Counted from the stretch's first letter, positions 38,415 to 47,616 are shown. The stretch is 64,000 bases of DNA from Marinobacterium nitratireducens (GCF_014645375.1 NZ_BMLT01000013.1:73667-137666); one strand, 5' to 3'. Made by a program: numbers and translations. The notes: generated by a model not told the origin, from the letters alone.

Positions 38415-39398
38415 ATGAAGATGAACCTCAAGAACATCTTTTCCGCCGCCATGCTGGGTTCTGCCCTGGCGCTGACTCCGGCAACCCAGAGTGCCGCCGC
38501 TGAACAAACCTTCGTCACTATCGGTACCGGTGGTCAGACAGGTGTCTACTACGTCGTCGGGCAATCGATATGTCGTCTCGTTAACCGCGGCGCCGAGGAA
38601 CACGGCATCAAGTGTACCGCGCCTTCCACCGGTGGCTCTGTTGCCAACCTCAACGCCATTCGTGCCGGCGACCAGGACATGGGTGTCGCGCAGTCCGACT
38701 GGCAGTACCATGCCTACAACGGCACCGATCAGTTCGCCGAGCAGGGTCCCAACACCGAGCTGCGTGCGGTGTTCTCGGTACACCCGGAACCCTTCACCGT
38801 GGTGGCCCGGACGGATTCCGGCATCAAGGTCTTCGACGACCTCAAGGACAAGCGCGTCAATGTCGGCAACCCGGGTTCCGGCCAGCGCGGCACCATGGAA
38901 GTGGTGATGGAGAAGAAAGGCTGGAGCATGGATGATTTCAAGCTGGCGTCGGAGCTCAAGTCGTCCGAGCAGTCGCAGGCGCTGTGCGACAACAAGGTCG
39001 ACGCCATCATCTTCACCGCCGGCCACCCGAATGGCTCGATCAAGGAAGCGACTACCTCCTGCGAGGCGGTGCTGGTACCGGTCGATGGCCCTGAAATCGA
39101 TGCGCTGATCCAGGACAACAGCTACTACGCCAAGGCGATCATTCCCGGGGGCATGTACCAGGGAACCGATACTGACACCCCGACCTTCGGTGTCGGTGCC
39201 ACCTTCGTTTCGTCGACCAAGACAGACCCCGAGGTGATCTATCAGATCGTCAAGGCGGTATTCGACAACTTCGACCGCTTCAAGCGGCTGCACCCGGCGT
39301 TCGAGAACCTCGACCCGGCGCTGATGATCAAGAACAACCTCTCGGCGCCGCTGCATGAAGGCGCCGTGCGCTACTACAAGGAACGTGGCTGGATGTAA
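38415..39398 (+). CDS. TAXI family TRAP transporter solute-binding protein
   Basis: A 327-residue periplasmic receptor of the TRAP-TAXI class. It begins MKMNLKNIFSAAMLGSALALT, a signal peptide cleaved after about AAA, then the family start FVTIGTGGQTGVYYVVGQSICRLVNR, the block SVANLNAIRAGDQDMGVAQSDW and VNVGNPGSGQRGTMEVVM. The ligand is not readable; TAXI receptors have been linked to glutamate/2-oxoglutarate-type and other organic anions. It is followed by the fused TRAP membrane component, as expected. The RBS region is GGGAA upstream. Confidence 0.93.
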   Translation: MKMNLKNIFSAAMLGSALALTPATQSAAAEQTFVTIGTGGQTGVYYVVGQSICRLVNRGAEEHGIKCTAPSTGGSVANLNAIRAGDQDMGVAQSDWQYHAYNGTDQFAEQGPNTELRAVFSVHPEPFTVVARTDSGIKVFDDLKDKRVNVGNPGSGQRGTMEVVMEKKGWSMDDFKLASELKSSEQSQALCDNKVDAIIFTAGHPNGSIKEATTSCEAVLVPVDGPEIDALIQDNSYYAKAIIPGGMYQGTDTDTPTFGVGATFVSSTKTDPEVIYQIVKAVFDNFDRFKRLHPAFENLDPALMIKNNLSAPLHEGAVRYYKERGWM

Positions 39399-39500
39399 GC
39401 CCGGCTGCGGCGGGCGGGTGTCAGGGAGGCACCCGTTTGCCGCCGCACAGGCGTTGTCCCGACGCCATCCGCGGACTGCTGCCAGACGACCGGAGGACCC

Positions 39501-42128
39501 ATGAGCGAGCCGAAAAACCACGCTAAACAAGTTGACGATGCCGAATTGCAGGACATGGTGGCGGCCACTGACAGTGGTGCCCGAAATCCATCCGGCTGGC
39601 AGAAGGTACTGCTTCTCGGTACCGCTCTGTGCTGGTCGCTGTTTCAGATCTGGATAGCGTCGCCGCTGCCGTTTTACGACTGGCCGGTTGTGGGCAGTTT
39701 CGGTGTCTTCAACGATACCGAAGCGCGCTCGATCCATCTCGCCTTCGCGGTATTCCTGGCATTCCTCGCCTACCCGGCGCTCGGCGGCTCGCCGCGCGAC
39801 CGCGTACCGGTACTGGATCTGGTGCTGGCGCTGGTGGGGGCCTTCACGGCGGCCTACCTGTTTATTTTCTACGAGCAGCTTTCGACACGGCCCGGGGCGC
39901 CGATCACCCAGGATATAGTGGTGGCCTGCGTTGGCATGGTGCTGCTGCTCGAAGCCACCCGTCGCGCGCTCGGACCGCCCCTGGTCATCGTGGCGGTGGT
40001 GTTTCTCGTCTATACCTTCGCCGGCCCCTATATGCCGGATATCATCGCGCACAAGGGGGCGGGCCTGGCCCAGGTGGTCAATCACCAGTGGGTGACCACT
40101 GAAGGGGTCTTCGGTATCGCACTCGGTGTCTCGACCAGTTTCGTGTTTCTGTTCGTGCTGTTTGGCGCGCTGCTCGACAAGGCCGGCGCCGGCAACTATT
40201 TCATCAAGCTGGCGTTCTCGCTGCTCGGGCACCTGCGTGGCGGCCCGGCCAAGGCGGCGGTTGTCTCCTCGGGCATGACCGGCCTGATTTCCGGTTCCTC
40301 CATCGCCAACGTGGTCACCACCGGTACCTTTACCGTGCCGATGATGAAAAAAGTCGGCTTCAGCGCCGAGAAGGCGGGCGCGGTGGAAGTGGCCTCGTCG
40401 GTCAACGGCCAGATCATGCCGCCGGTCATGGGGGCCGCGGCCTTCCTGATGGTCGAGTATGTCGGGCTGTCCTATGTCGAGGTCATTACCCACGCCTTTC
40501 TGCCGGCGCTGATTTCCTATATCGCGCTGGTATACATCGTCCATCTCGAGGCGCTGAAACTGGGCATGCAGGGACTGCCGCGGCGCGGCGTCGCCAAGAC
40601 CTGGCAGGCAAGGCTGATGGGCTTCCTGCTGGGCTTCCTGATTACCACCGGTATCGCGCTTGCCGTTTATTATGGTCTTGGCTGGCTGAAACCGCTGCTC
40701 GGCGGTGCCGCCGGACCTGTTATCTCGTTGCTGCTGGGGGCCGTTTACGTCGGCATGATCGCCTTTGCTGCACGCTATCCGGAGCTTCAGCTCGATGACC
40801 CCAACGCCGACGTGATCGAGTTGCCGGAAACCGGACCGACATTCAAGTCCGGGCTTCATTATCTTCTGCCGGTGGTGGTGCTGGTCTGGTGCCTGATGGT
40901 GGAGCGCCTGTCGCCCGGGCTGTCGGCGTTCTGGGCCAGCGTGCTGATGATCGTGATACTGTTGACCCAGCGTCCGCTGTTCGCGGTTTTCCGTCGCAGC
41001 GGCAATCTCCAAGAGGCCTGGAAGCTGGGGCTTGCACAGCTGATCGACGGCCTGATCAGCGGTGCGCGCAACATGATCGGCATCGGTATCGCCACCGCGA
41101 CCGCCGGTATCATCGTCGGCGCGGTATCCCAGACCGGGGTCGGTTCTGTGCTGGCGGACCTGGTCGAGGTGCTGTCCTTCGGCAACCTGCTGCTGATGCT
41201 GCTGCTGACCGCCGTGCTGAGCCTGATTCTCGGCATGGGGCTACCGACCACCGCCAACTATATCGTGGTGTCATCGTTGCTGGCGCCGGTTATCGTTACC
41301 CTGGGGCAGGAATCCGGGCTGATCGTACCGCTGATTGCGGTGCATCTGTTCGTGTTCTACTTCGGCATCATGGCCGACGTGACGCCGCCGGTCGGGCTGG
41401 CGTCCTTCGCCGCCGCGGCGGTTTCCGGCGGCGATCCCATTCGCACCGGCTTCGTTGCCTTCTTTTACAGTCTCAGAACCGCCATCCTGCCGTTCCTGTT
41501 CATCTTCAATACCGATTTGCTGCTGATCAATGTCGACTGGTGGCACGGAATTGCGGTGTTCGTCATTTCGACCATTGGCATTCTGCTCTTTACCGCCGCC
41601 ACCCAGGGCTACTTCTTTGCCCGCAACCGTCTGTACGAGACGCTGCTGCTGCTGCTCATCGCCTTCTCGCTGTTCCGGCCGGGCTTCTGGATGGACATGA
41701 TCGTACCGCCCTACGAGTCCAGACCGGGACAGGTGCTGCTGGACGGCTCGGGTGACATAGACGCAGGTTCAAGGCTGCGGCTGCATATCGAGGGTGTCGA
41801 CGATATCGGCAATCCGCGCAGCTTCGTTGCGGTGCTGACCCTGGGCGAGGGCGACAATACCGTTGACCGACTGGCGGATGCCGGCCTGGAGTTGCTGGAT
41901 AGCGACGGCAAGGTGCTGGTGGACATGGTCGGTTTCGGCAGCCGCGCCGAAGACGCCGGCCTGATGTTCGATCAGGTGATCGAGCGCGTCGAAGTGCCGC
42001 AGTGGCAGCCACCGAAAGAACTGATCTTCATTCCGGCGTTGCTGCTGCTGGTCCCGGTGGTGGCGCTGCAGCGTCGCCGGCGGCGCAGTGAAGAGCCGGC
42101 TGTCCGGGCCGAAGCAAGCGGAGGTTAA
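39501..42128 (+). CDS. TRAP transporter fused permease (4TM/12TM)
   Basis: An 875-residue inner-membrane protein in which the small (4-helix) and large (12-helix) TRAP subunits are fused, the form usual for TAXI systems. Conserved blocks include GPYMPDIIAHKG, LFGALLDKAGAGNYFIKLAF, SGSSIANVVTTGTFTVPMMKK, SSVNGQIMPPVMGAAAFLMVEY, LILGMGLPTTANYIVVSSLLAPV and HLFVFYFGIMADVTPPVGLASFAAAA. A ~125-residue soluble C-terminal extension precedes a last helix (LIFIPALLLLVPVVAL). Na+-coupled uptake is expected. GGAGG precedes the ATG. Confidence 0.95.
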   Translation: MSEPKNHAKQVDDAELQDMVAATDSGARNPSGWQKVLLLGTALCWSLFQIWIASPLPFYDWPVVGSFGVFNDTEARSIHLAFAVFLAFLAYPALGGSPRDRVPVLDLVLALVGAFTAAYLFIFYEQLSTRPGAPITQDIVVACVGMVLLLEATRRALGPPLVIVAVVFLVYTFAGPYMPDIIAHKGAGLAQVVNHQWVTTEGVFGIALGVSTSFVFLFVLFGALLDKAGAGNYFIKLAFSLLGHLRGGPAKAAVVSSGMTGLISGSSIANVVTTGTFTVPMMKKVGFSAEKAGAVEVASSVNGQIMPPVMGAAAFLMVEYVGLSYVEVITHAFLPALISYIALVYIVHLEALKLGMQGLPRRGVAKTWQARLMGFLLGFLITTGIALAVYYGLGWLKPLLGGAAGPVISLLLGAVYVGMIAFAARYPELQLDDPNADVIELPETGPTFKSGLHYLLPVVVLVWCLMVERLSPGLSAFWASVLMIVILLTQRPLFAVFRRSGNLQEAWKLGLAQLIDGLISGARNMIGIGIATATAGIIVGAVSQTGVGSVLADLVEVLSFGNLLLMLLLTAVLSLILGMGLPTTANYIVVSSLLAPVIVTLGQESGLIVPLIAVHLFVFYFGIMADVTPPVGLASFAAAAVSGGDPIRTGFVAFFYSLRTAILPFLFIFNTDLLLINVDWWHGIAVFVISTIGILLFTAATQGYFFARNRLYETLLLLLIAFSLFRPGFWMDMIVPPYESRPGQVLLDGSGDIDAGSRLRLHIEGVDDIGNPRSFVAVLTLGEGDNTVDRLADAGLELLDSDGKVLVDMVGFGSRAEDAGLMFDQVIERVEVPQWQPPKELIFIPALLLLVPVVALQRRRRRSEEPAVRAEASGG

Positions 42129-42130
42129 AC

Positions 42131-42571
42131 ATGTTCAAGAACATACTGATACCCGTGGATCTCGAGGAGCCGGATTTCGCGCGTCCGGCCATCGAGGTGG
42201 CGCTGCGGGAGCGCGATCCGGACGGCGGCTGCGTGCATCTGATGACGGTCATCCCCGGTTTCGCCTCGCCGCTGGTGGCGTCCTATTTCGATCCGGCGAC
42301 GGTCGAGAAGGCCCATGAGGCGGTCGATCAGCACCTGCTCGATTTTGCCCACAAGGAGCTTCCCGCCGATACCCCTCACCATCTCACCGTGCATCAGGGG
42401 CACCCGGCCAAGCGCATCGTGGAGCAGGCGGAAAAAATCCACGCCGATCTGATCATCATGTCGGCGCATCATCGCGGCCGCATCGATCATGCGCTGCTCG
42501 GCTCGAGCTCGGCCCGCGTCGTCGAGCACGCCCACTGCTCGGTGATGATACTGCGGCGCTGGGAGAATTAA
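42131..42571 (+). CDS. Universal stress protein (UspA family)
   Basis: A 146-residue Usp fold protein: start MFKNILIPVDLEEPDFARPAIEVAL, central EQAEKIHADLIIMSAHHRG and ATP-binding loop LLGSSSARVVEHAHCSVMIL. It starts two bases after the TRAP permease gene, an arrangement known from TRAP systems where the Usp (TeaD-like) modulates transport in response to ATP. Regulation of this transporter is therefore inferred. Confidence 0.93.
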   Translation: MFKNILIPVDLEEPDFARPAIEVALRERDPDGGCVHLMTVIPGFASPLVASYFDPATVEKAHEAVDQHLLDFAHKELPADTPHHLTVHQGHPAKRIVEQAEKIHADLIIMSAHHRGRIDHALLGSSSARVVEHAHCSVMILRRWEN

Positions 42572-43062
42572 GGTTAATCGCGCTTTAGCGGGAAACACGT
42601 GTAGGGTGCCCTGAGTGTAACGAAGCGCACCGATGTTCATTCGTGTGGAGTCCAACGTTATCGTGGCCTGAAAGCACGGGTTTCGCCTGGCGGCGACTTA
42701 CATTTCTTTGCTCGTGCAAAAGAAAAGTAAGTAAAAGAAAGCACGCCCGAAGAAGCCTGATCACTGTGCGCTGGAAGCCTTTTCCGGGCGCCGCTTACGG
42801 CACATCCCTGTGCCGGATCGGCGGCTCGGCATCCATGCCACGCCCCTGTCGGGCCTGACCGGAAAAGCCTCCCAGTGCTCGTTGGCTTCAAACGGGACCC
42901 GGGTGCCGGCTGAAGCTCACTGGAAAACCTTCGTCACCTGGCAAGTCTATCGAGCCGCTAGAGGATACAAGGCAACTGCATGATGAATACGGACTTCACT
43001 CTAATCCGCGAAGAACCAAAATTAAGGTGTGGGGTCCTGCGGACATTTCGTTCGCCACTAGT
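42572..43062. repeat. Gene-free region with a dispersed-repeat-like sequence
   Basis: No credible gene is seen in this 491-bp stretch. From about 42604 it has GTAGGGTGCCC with GCGCACC nearby (a REP-like pair), and from about 42680 a stretch built around ACTTACATTTCTTTGCTCG and AAGAAAAGTAAGTAAAAG, then GC-rich short inverted stretches. I recognise this type from many proteobacterial genomes, where it is dispersed in intergenic space and often wrongly annotated as a small gene. Confidence 0.55.
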
Positions 43063-43947
43063 TCAGGTGATCGGTGCCAGCTCGCCGATCAGTTCCTCGC
43101 GCCGTCGCAGCGACTCCAGCGCCTGTTCGCCCAGGAGTCGTGCGGTCTCCGCCAGTAGAGACTCCGCCAGCACGAAGAACCCTGCCATGCCGTTGCTGTA
43201 AAAGCTGCTGCGGTTCGGCACTGCAAAGCAGCAGTCGGCCTCCGGCGCCAGTGGCGAGGTGGACGAGTCGGTCAGCGCTATCACTTTCAGGTTTCGGCGT
43301 TTTGCCGCCTGCGCCGCCGTAATGACCGCGGGGGTATAGGGAAAGCTGCTGGCGACCACCAGCAGATCGCCCGCTTCCAGCTGGCCGAGCGCGTCGGCGA
43401 GTCCCCGGGCGCCGCTGTCCAGGGTCGAGACATCGGCCCGTATCATCCCCAGTCCGTATGCCATGAAATAACCCAGCGCATGGTATTGCCGCAGGCCGTG
43501 GATACGCACCCGCCGCGACCCGGCCAGCAGTTCGGCAGCCTGCATGAACAGGGCAGGGGCGACGCCGTCCAGCATGCTGGCGATATTGCTGCTTTCTTCG
43601 CGGCCGATCCGGTGCAGCAGATCGGGCTGGCCGGTACCCGCTTCCAGCAGCAGGCTGGCCTGATCACTGTAAAAGTGCCCGCCGGCACCGCTGACGGCAT
43701 TGCGAAACAGCGCCTGAAAAGCCCCGAAACCGTCGAACCCCAGACGCTTCGCGAGTCGCGACAGCGTCGAGGCATTGACGCCGAACCGCTGCGCCAGCTC
43801 GGTGATAGAGGCCATGGCGGCAAAGCCCGGTTCCTGCAGCATTGCGGTCAGTACCCGGTGCGAGTGACTGCCCGGACGCACCGGCGGCTCGGCCCCTCCC
43901 AGGCGCGCGCGCAGGGATTCCAGTGATTCGGGTGCTGTGTGGCTCAT
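43063..43947 (-). CDS. MurR/RpiR family transcriptional regulator
   Basis: A 294-residue regulator with an N-terminal RpiR helix-turn-helix (ASITELAQRFGVNASTLSRLAKRLGFDGF) and a C-terminal SIS sugar/amino-phosphate binding domain (about 120-260; RVRIHGLRQYHALGYFMAYGL, LVVASSFPYTPAVITAAQAAKRRNLKVIALTDSS). It is divergent from the aminotransferase gene, and two palindromes in the gap are its likely operators. Effector unknown, possibly an amino or phosphorylated intermediate. Confidence 0.9.
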   Translation of the reverse strand: MSHTAPESLESLRARLGGAEPPVRPGSHSHRVLTAMLQEPGFAAMASITELAQRFGVNASTLSRLAKRLGFDGFGAFQALFRNAVSGAGGHFYSDQASLLLEAGTGQPDLLHRIGREESSNIASMLDGVAPALFMQAAELLAGSRRVRIHGLRQYHALGYFMAYGLGMIRADVSTLDSGARGLADALGQLEAGDLLVVASSFPYTPAVITAAQAAKRRNLKVIALTDSSTSPLAPEADCCFAVPNRSSFYSNGMAGFFVLAESLLAETARLLGEQALESLRRREELIGELAPIT

Positions 43948-44030
43948 CGTTCAGGCTCCGGTCGTTCGCGGGGGCCATTATCGTCAAATGCCCGTCGGCT
44001 TGCCATTGCGGGCGCTTGTTAAACATAAAT

Positions 44031-44072
44031 GCAAAAATACTTGCTAAAAGACAGAGGCGCAAATATATTTGC
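44031..44072. promoter_or_regulatory. Pair of GCAA-N6-TTGC operators, likely for the RpiR regulator
   Basis: Two copies of one motif: GCAAAAATACTTGC at 44031-44044 and the perfect palindrome GCAAATATATTTGC at 44059-44072, centres 28 bp apart, between the divergent regulator and aminotransferase starts. The AT-rich sequence around them probably holds both promoters. Confidence 0.75.
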
Positions 44073-44103
44073 ATCAAGTGCAATCAGCCGGGAACCCATC
44101 AGC

Positions 44104-45444
44104 ATGTCCAGGGTATTTCATCGCAGCCTGCGTCAATCCTATCCCACCGCCGTCGCCGGCGAGGGGCCCTATATCATTGACAGCGACGGGCGCCGCTACC
44201 TGGACGCCTGCGGTGGTGCGGCGGTGTCCTGCCTTGGCCACAGCGCCACGGAGGTGATCGAGGCGGTACAGCAGCAGGTGCAGCAGCTGGCTTATGCGCA
44301 CAGCTCTTTCTTTACCACCGAGCCGATGGAACAACTGGCGGAATTCCTCATCGACCGCGCACCTGAGGGGCTGGAGTCGGTGTATTTCGTGTCCGGTGGC
44401 TCGGAAGCCGTGGAGGCGGCGCTCAAGCTGGCGCGCCAGTACTTCACCGAAATCGGACAGCCGCAGCGGCGTCACCTGATCGCGCGCCGCCAGAGTTATC
44501 ACGGTAATACCCTGGGGGCGCTCGCAACCGGCGGCAACCTGTGGCGGCGGGCTCAGTTCGAGCCGCTGCTGACCGGTGTCAGCCACGTCAGTCCCTGCTA
44601 TGCCTACCGCGAACGTCTGACCGGCGAAAGCGATGATGACTTCTCCACGCGGCTGGCAAAGGAGCTCGAGGACGAGATTCTGCGCCTGGGGGCCGATGAA
44701 GTCATGGCCTTCGTTGCCGAGCCTGTTGTCGGCGCAACCCTGGGTGCGGTTCCACCGGTTGCGGGGTACTTCCGCAAGGTGCGCGAGGTCTGCGACCGTT
44801 ACGGCGTGCTGCTGATCCTCGATGAGGTGATGTGCGGCATGGGGCGTACCGGTACCCTTTTCGCGGTGGAGCAGGAGGGGATCAGTCCCGATATCACCAC
44901 CATCGCCAAGGGGCTGGGCGCCGGCTACCAGCCCATCGGCGCGACCCTGGTCAGCGGAAAGATTTACCGTGCCATTGAAGAAGGCAGCGGCTTCTTTCAG
45001 CATGGCCATACCTATATTGGTCACGCCACCGCCTGCGCCGCTGCGCTTGCGGTACAGCGCACCATCGAAGAGAAACAGCTGCTGGCGCGCGTACGCGAGC
45101 TTGGAGCGGGTCTCGAGGCGCGTCTGCGGGAGCGCTTCGGCGCGCATCCGCATATCGGCGATATCCGCGGGCGGGGACTGTTTCTCGGGCTCGAGCTGGT
45201 ACGGGATCGCGACACCAGGGTAGCGTTCGACCCGGCGCTGAAACTCCATGCCGTGATCAAGAAGGCGGCAATGGCTAATGGTCTGATGTGCTATCCGATG
45301 GGCGGAACCATCGACGGCCAGCGGGGTGATCATATCCTGCTGGCGCCGCCGTTCATCCTCGAAGAGTTCCATCTGGACGAGGTGGTCGACAAGCTCGATA
45401 CGGCAATCGGCTCTGCGCTGAAAACCGTCTGTGGAGGAAACTGA
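44104..45444 (+). CDS. Class III aminotransferase (aspartate aminotransferase family)
   Basis: A 446-residue PLP enzyme of fold type I, subgroup III (omega-transaminase-like). Features: GGAAVSCLGHSATEVIEAVQ, cofactor phosphate region SGGSEAVEAALKLARQY, SYHGNTLGALATGG, LILDEVMCGMGRTGTLFAVE with the PLP-ring Asp, and the lysine segment TTIAKGLGAGYQPIGA. Such enzymes transfer omega-amino groups from amines, beta-amino acids or taurine-like compounds; the substrate is open. The ATG at 44104 is chosen from the family start; the frame is open to 44029 across the operators. Its stop overlaps the next ATG. Confidence 0.92.
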   Translation: MSRVFHRSLRQSYPTAVAGEGPYIIDSDGRRYLDACGGAAVSCLGHSATEVIEAVQQQVQQLAYAHSSFFTTEPMEQLAEFLIDRAPEGLESVYFVSGGSEAVEAALKLARQYFTEIGQPQRRHLIARRQSYHGNTLGALATGGNLWRRAQFEPLLTGVSHVSPCYAYRERLTGESDDDFSTRLAKELEDEILRLGADEVMAFVAEPVVGATLGAVPPVAGYFRKVREVCDRYGVLLILDEVMCGMGRTGTLFAVEQEGISPDITTIAKGLGAGYQPIGATLVSGKIYRAIEEGSGFFQHGHTYIGHATACAAALAVQRTIEEKQLLARVRELGAGLEARLRERFGAHPHIGDIRGRGLFLGLELVRDRDTRVAFDPALKLHAVIKKAAMANGLMCYPMGGTIDGQRGDHILLAPPFILEEFHLDEVVDKLDTAIGSALKTVCGGN

Positions 45445-46004
45445 TGAAATCCCGACTGACCGCCCTCGAGCGCCGCGAGATGAGTGCCGAACAGCAACGA
45501 GTGCTGGATGCGATTCTGAGTGGTCCCCGGGGCAACCTCGACGGGCCTTTCCTGGCCTGGATTCACAGCCCGGAACTCGCGGACCGCGCTCAGGCCCTCG
45601 GCGCTTTCTGCCGCTATCACACCCGGATGCCGTTGCGCCTGTCGGAGCTGGCGATACTGGTGACCGCAGCCTGGTGGCAGTCGCAGGCCGAATGGCAGAT
45701 CCATGAGCCGATCGCCCGCGATGCCGGAGTCGGCGAGGCGGTTATCGAGGCGTTGCGGCTCGGCCAGGAGCCCGAATTCCACGATGAGACCGATCGCCTG
45801 GTGTACCGCATAGGCCGCAGCCTCTACGAGACTCGCAGGGTCGACGGGGCGCTGTATGCGCAGGCTCGAGATCAGTTCGGCGAAAGCGCGCTGGTCGAGC
45901 TGATCGGCATTTACGGTTATTACGCCCTGGTGGCGATGACGCTGAATGTCTTCGAGGTACGCCGGGAAACGACCGAACGGCTACCGTTCGCCGAGCAGGA
46001 TTAG
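45444..46004 (+). CDS. Carboxymuconolactone decarboxylase family protein
   Basis: A 186-residue all-helical protein of the CMD/AhpD-like superfamily, with RLSELAILVTAAWWQSQAEWQIHEPIARDAGV as the core. The AhpD redox CxxC is absent; the Glu/His pair of EWQIHE is kept, as in CMD proper. It overlaps the aminotransferase gene by one base and has GGAGG upstream, so it works with that enzyme, perhaps on its oxo-product. The reaction is unknown. Confidence 0.88.
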   Translation: MKSRLTALERREMSAEQQRVLDAILSGPRGNLDGPFLAWIHSPELADRAQALGAFCRYHTRMPLRLSELAILVTAAWWQSQAEWQIHEPIARDAGVGEAVIEALRLGQEPEFHDETDRLVYRIGRSLYETRRVDGALYAQARDQFGESALVELIGIYGYYALVAMTLNVFEVRRETTERLPFAEQD

Positions 46005-46085
46005 AGCTTCGAGGCCGCTGTGCGTGCGTCACCCGTCTCAAGAATGGTGGCGGGTAAAAATTCCCGTGAGATCAATATCAAAGGC

Positions 46086-46114
46086 TTGCGGGCAAAGGAT
46101 GTCAGCGGTACATT
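46086..46114 (+). promoter_or_regulatory. Promoter of tRNA-Gly
   Basis: TTGCGG (46086-46091), 17-bp spacer and TACATT (46109-46114), placing transcription start a few bases before the tRNA. Confidence 0.6.
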
Positions 46115-46127
46115 AATGGAACGCTCG

Positions 46128-46199
46128 GCGGGTATCGTATAGTGGTTATTACTCGAGCTTCCCAAGCTTGCGAGGCGGGTTCGATTCCCGCTACCCGCT
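46128..46199 (+). tRNA. tRNA-Gly (anticodon CCC)
   Basis: A 72-nt cloverleaf. The acceptor stem GCGGGTA pairs with TACCCGC; the anticodon arm is CGAGC-TTCCCAA-GCTTG with anticodon CCC (reads GGG); the T arm is GCGGG-TTCGATT-CCCGC. The 3' CCA is not encoded. A more AT-rich, less gene-dense stretch starts directly downstream. Confidence 0.96.
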
Positions 46200-46452
46200 C
46201 TCAGAAAATCCTCCTGTGCTTGATGGTTATTCCCGATCAGGCATTATTTCTGCTGTCTGTTCTTGGCTTATAATACAGGTGCACCTGCTTCTCGATTCTT
46301 GATTTTCCCTTCGAATTCTTTTCATCTTCTGAACTCAGGGTTGGTTGGAACGCGCTTTTGTCCATAGGGTTACGTCTGGAAGGCCGGCCGCAGTGCGATT
46401 GGTTCGGTAAAATCCGTTTATGAAAACAAGCCCAGCGATTACAAAAGTAATA
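46200..46452. other. AT-richer gene-free stretch after the tRNA
   Basis: No gene, clear promoter or repeat is seen here. Base composition is visibly lower in GC than in neighbouring genes. No copy of the tRNA 3' end was noticed in the following kilobases, so an attachment site is not supported. Confidence 0.4.
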
Positions 46453-46522
46453 ATAAAAAAACGGCCGCGTAAACTGCCCTTAAGTGATCACTTGGTGCAG
46501 GGTGGAGTTTAAATCGCGGCCG
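46453..46522 (-). terminator. Large hairpin with T-run, terminator of the LysR gene
   Basis: Inverted repeats CGGCCGCG (46462-46469) and CGCGGCCG (46515-46522), TAAACT and AGTTTA inside, and the palindrome AAGTGATCACTT at the tip. On the minus strand the stem is followed by a run of T (the A-run before 46462), the layout of an intrinsic terminator about 170 bp past the LysR stop. Confidence 0.65.
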
Positions 46523-46693
46523 CTGAAGATGGGAATCCAAGCTTTCGTTCCTGAAACCTGGAGTGCGCCTTGGGGTGAGGTTGGCGACAGGATTAATTTA
46601 AATAATTTAAGAAGAATCCGTAACTTTATTTTATTTATAGGCATATATAATCGACGATAATGGCCTGCTCGTATGTCAATCTGGTTGAAGGTT

Positions 46694-47572
46694 TCATTTC
46701 AGAAGCTGTTCCCGAAACCAGCGATTGGCCTGATCCAGGTCTGCGCTTTTATGCCAGTACAGATGCCATTCAAGCGGAGGCATATCAAACGGCAGTTTGA
46801 GTATGCGGGCGTCATACTGTCTGGCGAGGCGCGACGGTACGGTCAGGGCCAAATCGGTGCGCAGTGCTACCAACGGAGCGACCATATAGTGCTTGACGCG
46901 TAGCTTGATTTTGCGGGCCAGTCCAAGGTTGTTGACGGCGGCATCAACCTGCCCAACTCCACTTGGGCGGCTCGATACCAATATATGTCCCAGTGCCAGG
47001 TAGGTTTCCAGTGTCAGTTCCTCACCCACCAGTGGGTGGTCGTTGCGGACCATGCAGACATACTCGTCAGTGAACAAAGGTTGATGGCACAGTTGGGGGT
47101 CGTTCAGCAGTGGCACATCGATCGCCAGGTCGAGGGTGCCGCTTGCGAGTGCATCCGGGAACTCCTTCCTGCTGTGGTAGTGGCTTTGGATGCCCAGGCC
47201 TGGCGCGCTGGCCTGCAGTTTCTCCTCGAGCGCCGGCAGCAATAAGGCTTCCGGCAGATCGTTCATACTGAGACGAAACACCTTGTCCGATGTTCCCGGG
47301 CTGAAGTGATTGCCTTCCTGGATGCTCAGGTTCAGCAATTGCAAGGCTTCGCGAACCTGAACGGCGATATTGTCGGCTACCGGTGTAGGCACCATGGCCT
47401 TGGGTGTGCGAACGAAAAGTTGGTCGTCAAAGGTCTTGCGCAGTCTCGAAAGCGCATTACTGACCGCGGGTTGGGTAATCGACAATATTTCAGCCGTACG
47501 CGTCAAGTTGCGGACGTTATAAATGGTGTCGAAAACGATAAAAAGGTTCAGGTCAACCCGGGAGAGACGCAT
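46694..47572 (-). CDS. LysR family transcriptional regulator
   Basis: A 292-residue LTTR: MRLSRVDLNLFIVFDTIYN, helix-turn-helix NLTRTAEILSITQPAVSNALSRLRKTFDDQLFVR and an effector domain of NodD/NahR/LinR-like type (SIQEGNHFSPGTSDKVFRLSMND). This subgroup often controls aromatic or xenobiotic catabolism. The start at 47572 is preferred because GGAG lies nine bases upstream; an ATG at 47596 is in frame. Target unknown; the gene lies 44 bp after a decayed dehydrogenase gene on the same strand. Confidence 0.88.
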   Translation of the reverse strand: MRLSRVDLNLFIVFDTIYNVRNLTRTAEILSITQPAVSNALSRLRKTFDDQLFVRTPKAMVPTPVADNIAVQVREALQLLNLSIQEGNHFSPGTSDKVFRLSMNDLPEALLLPALEEKLQASAPGLGIQSHYHSRKEFPDALASGTLDLAIDVPLLNDPQLCHQPLFTDEYVCMVRNDHPLVGEELTLETYLALGHILVSSRPSGVGQVDAAVNNLGLARKIKLRVKHYMVAPLVALRTDLALTVPSRLARQYDARILKLPFDMPPLEWHLYWHKSADLDQANRWFREQLLK

Positions 47573-47616
47573 GGGCAATGACTCCGATCGCAACATTATT
47601 CATGTCGTGAATACGT

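Noticed and set aside
42658..42891. 77-codon minus-strand open frame downstream of uspA
   Set aside because: It coincides with the repeat-like sequence; such frames recur as annotation by-products.
46461..46545. Cloning-vector-like restriction sites (GCGGCCGC, AAGCTT)
   Set aside because: The sequence is explained as a terminator stem with a T-run on the minus strand; no vector backbone sequence is seen.
46128..46700. Genomic island attached at tRNA-Gly
   Set aside because: No integrase gene and no repeat of the tRNA 3' end was found in the window.
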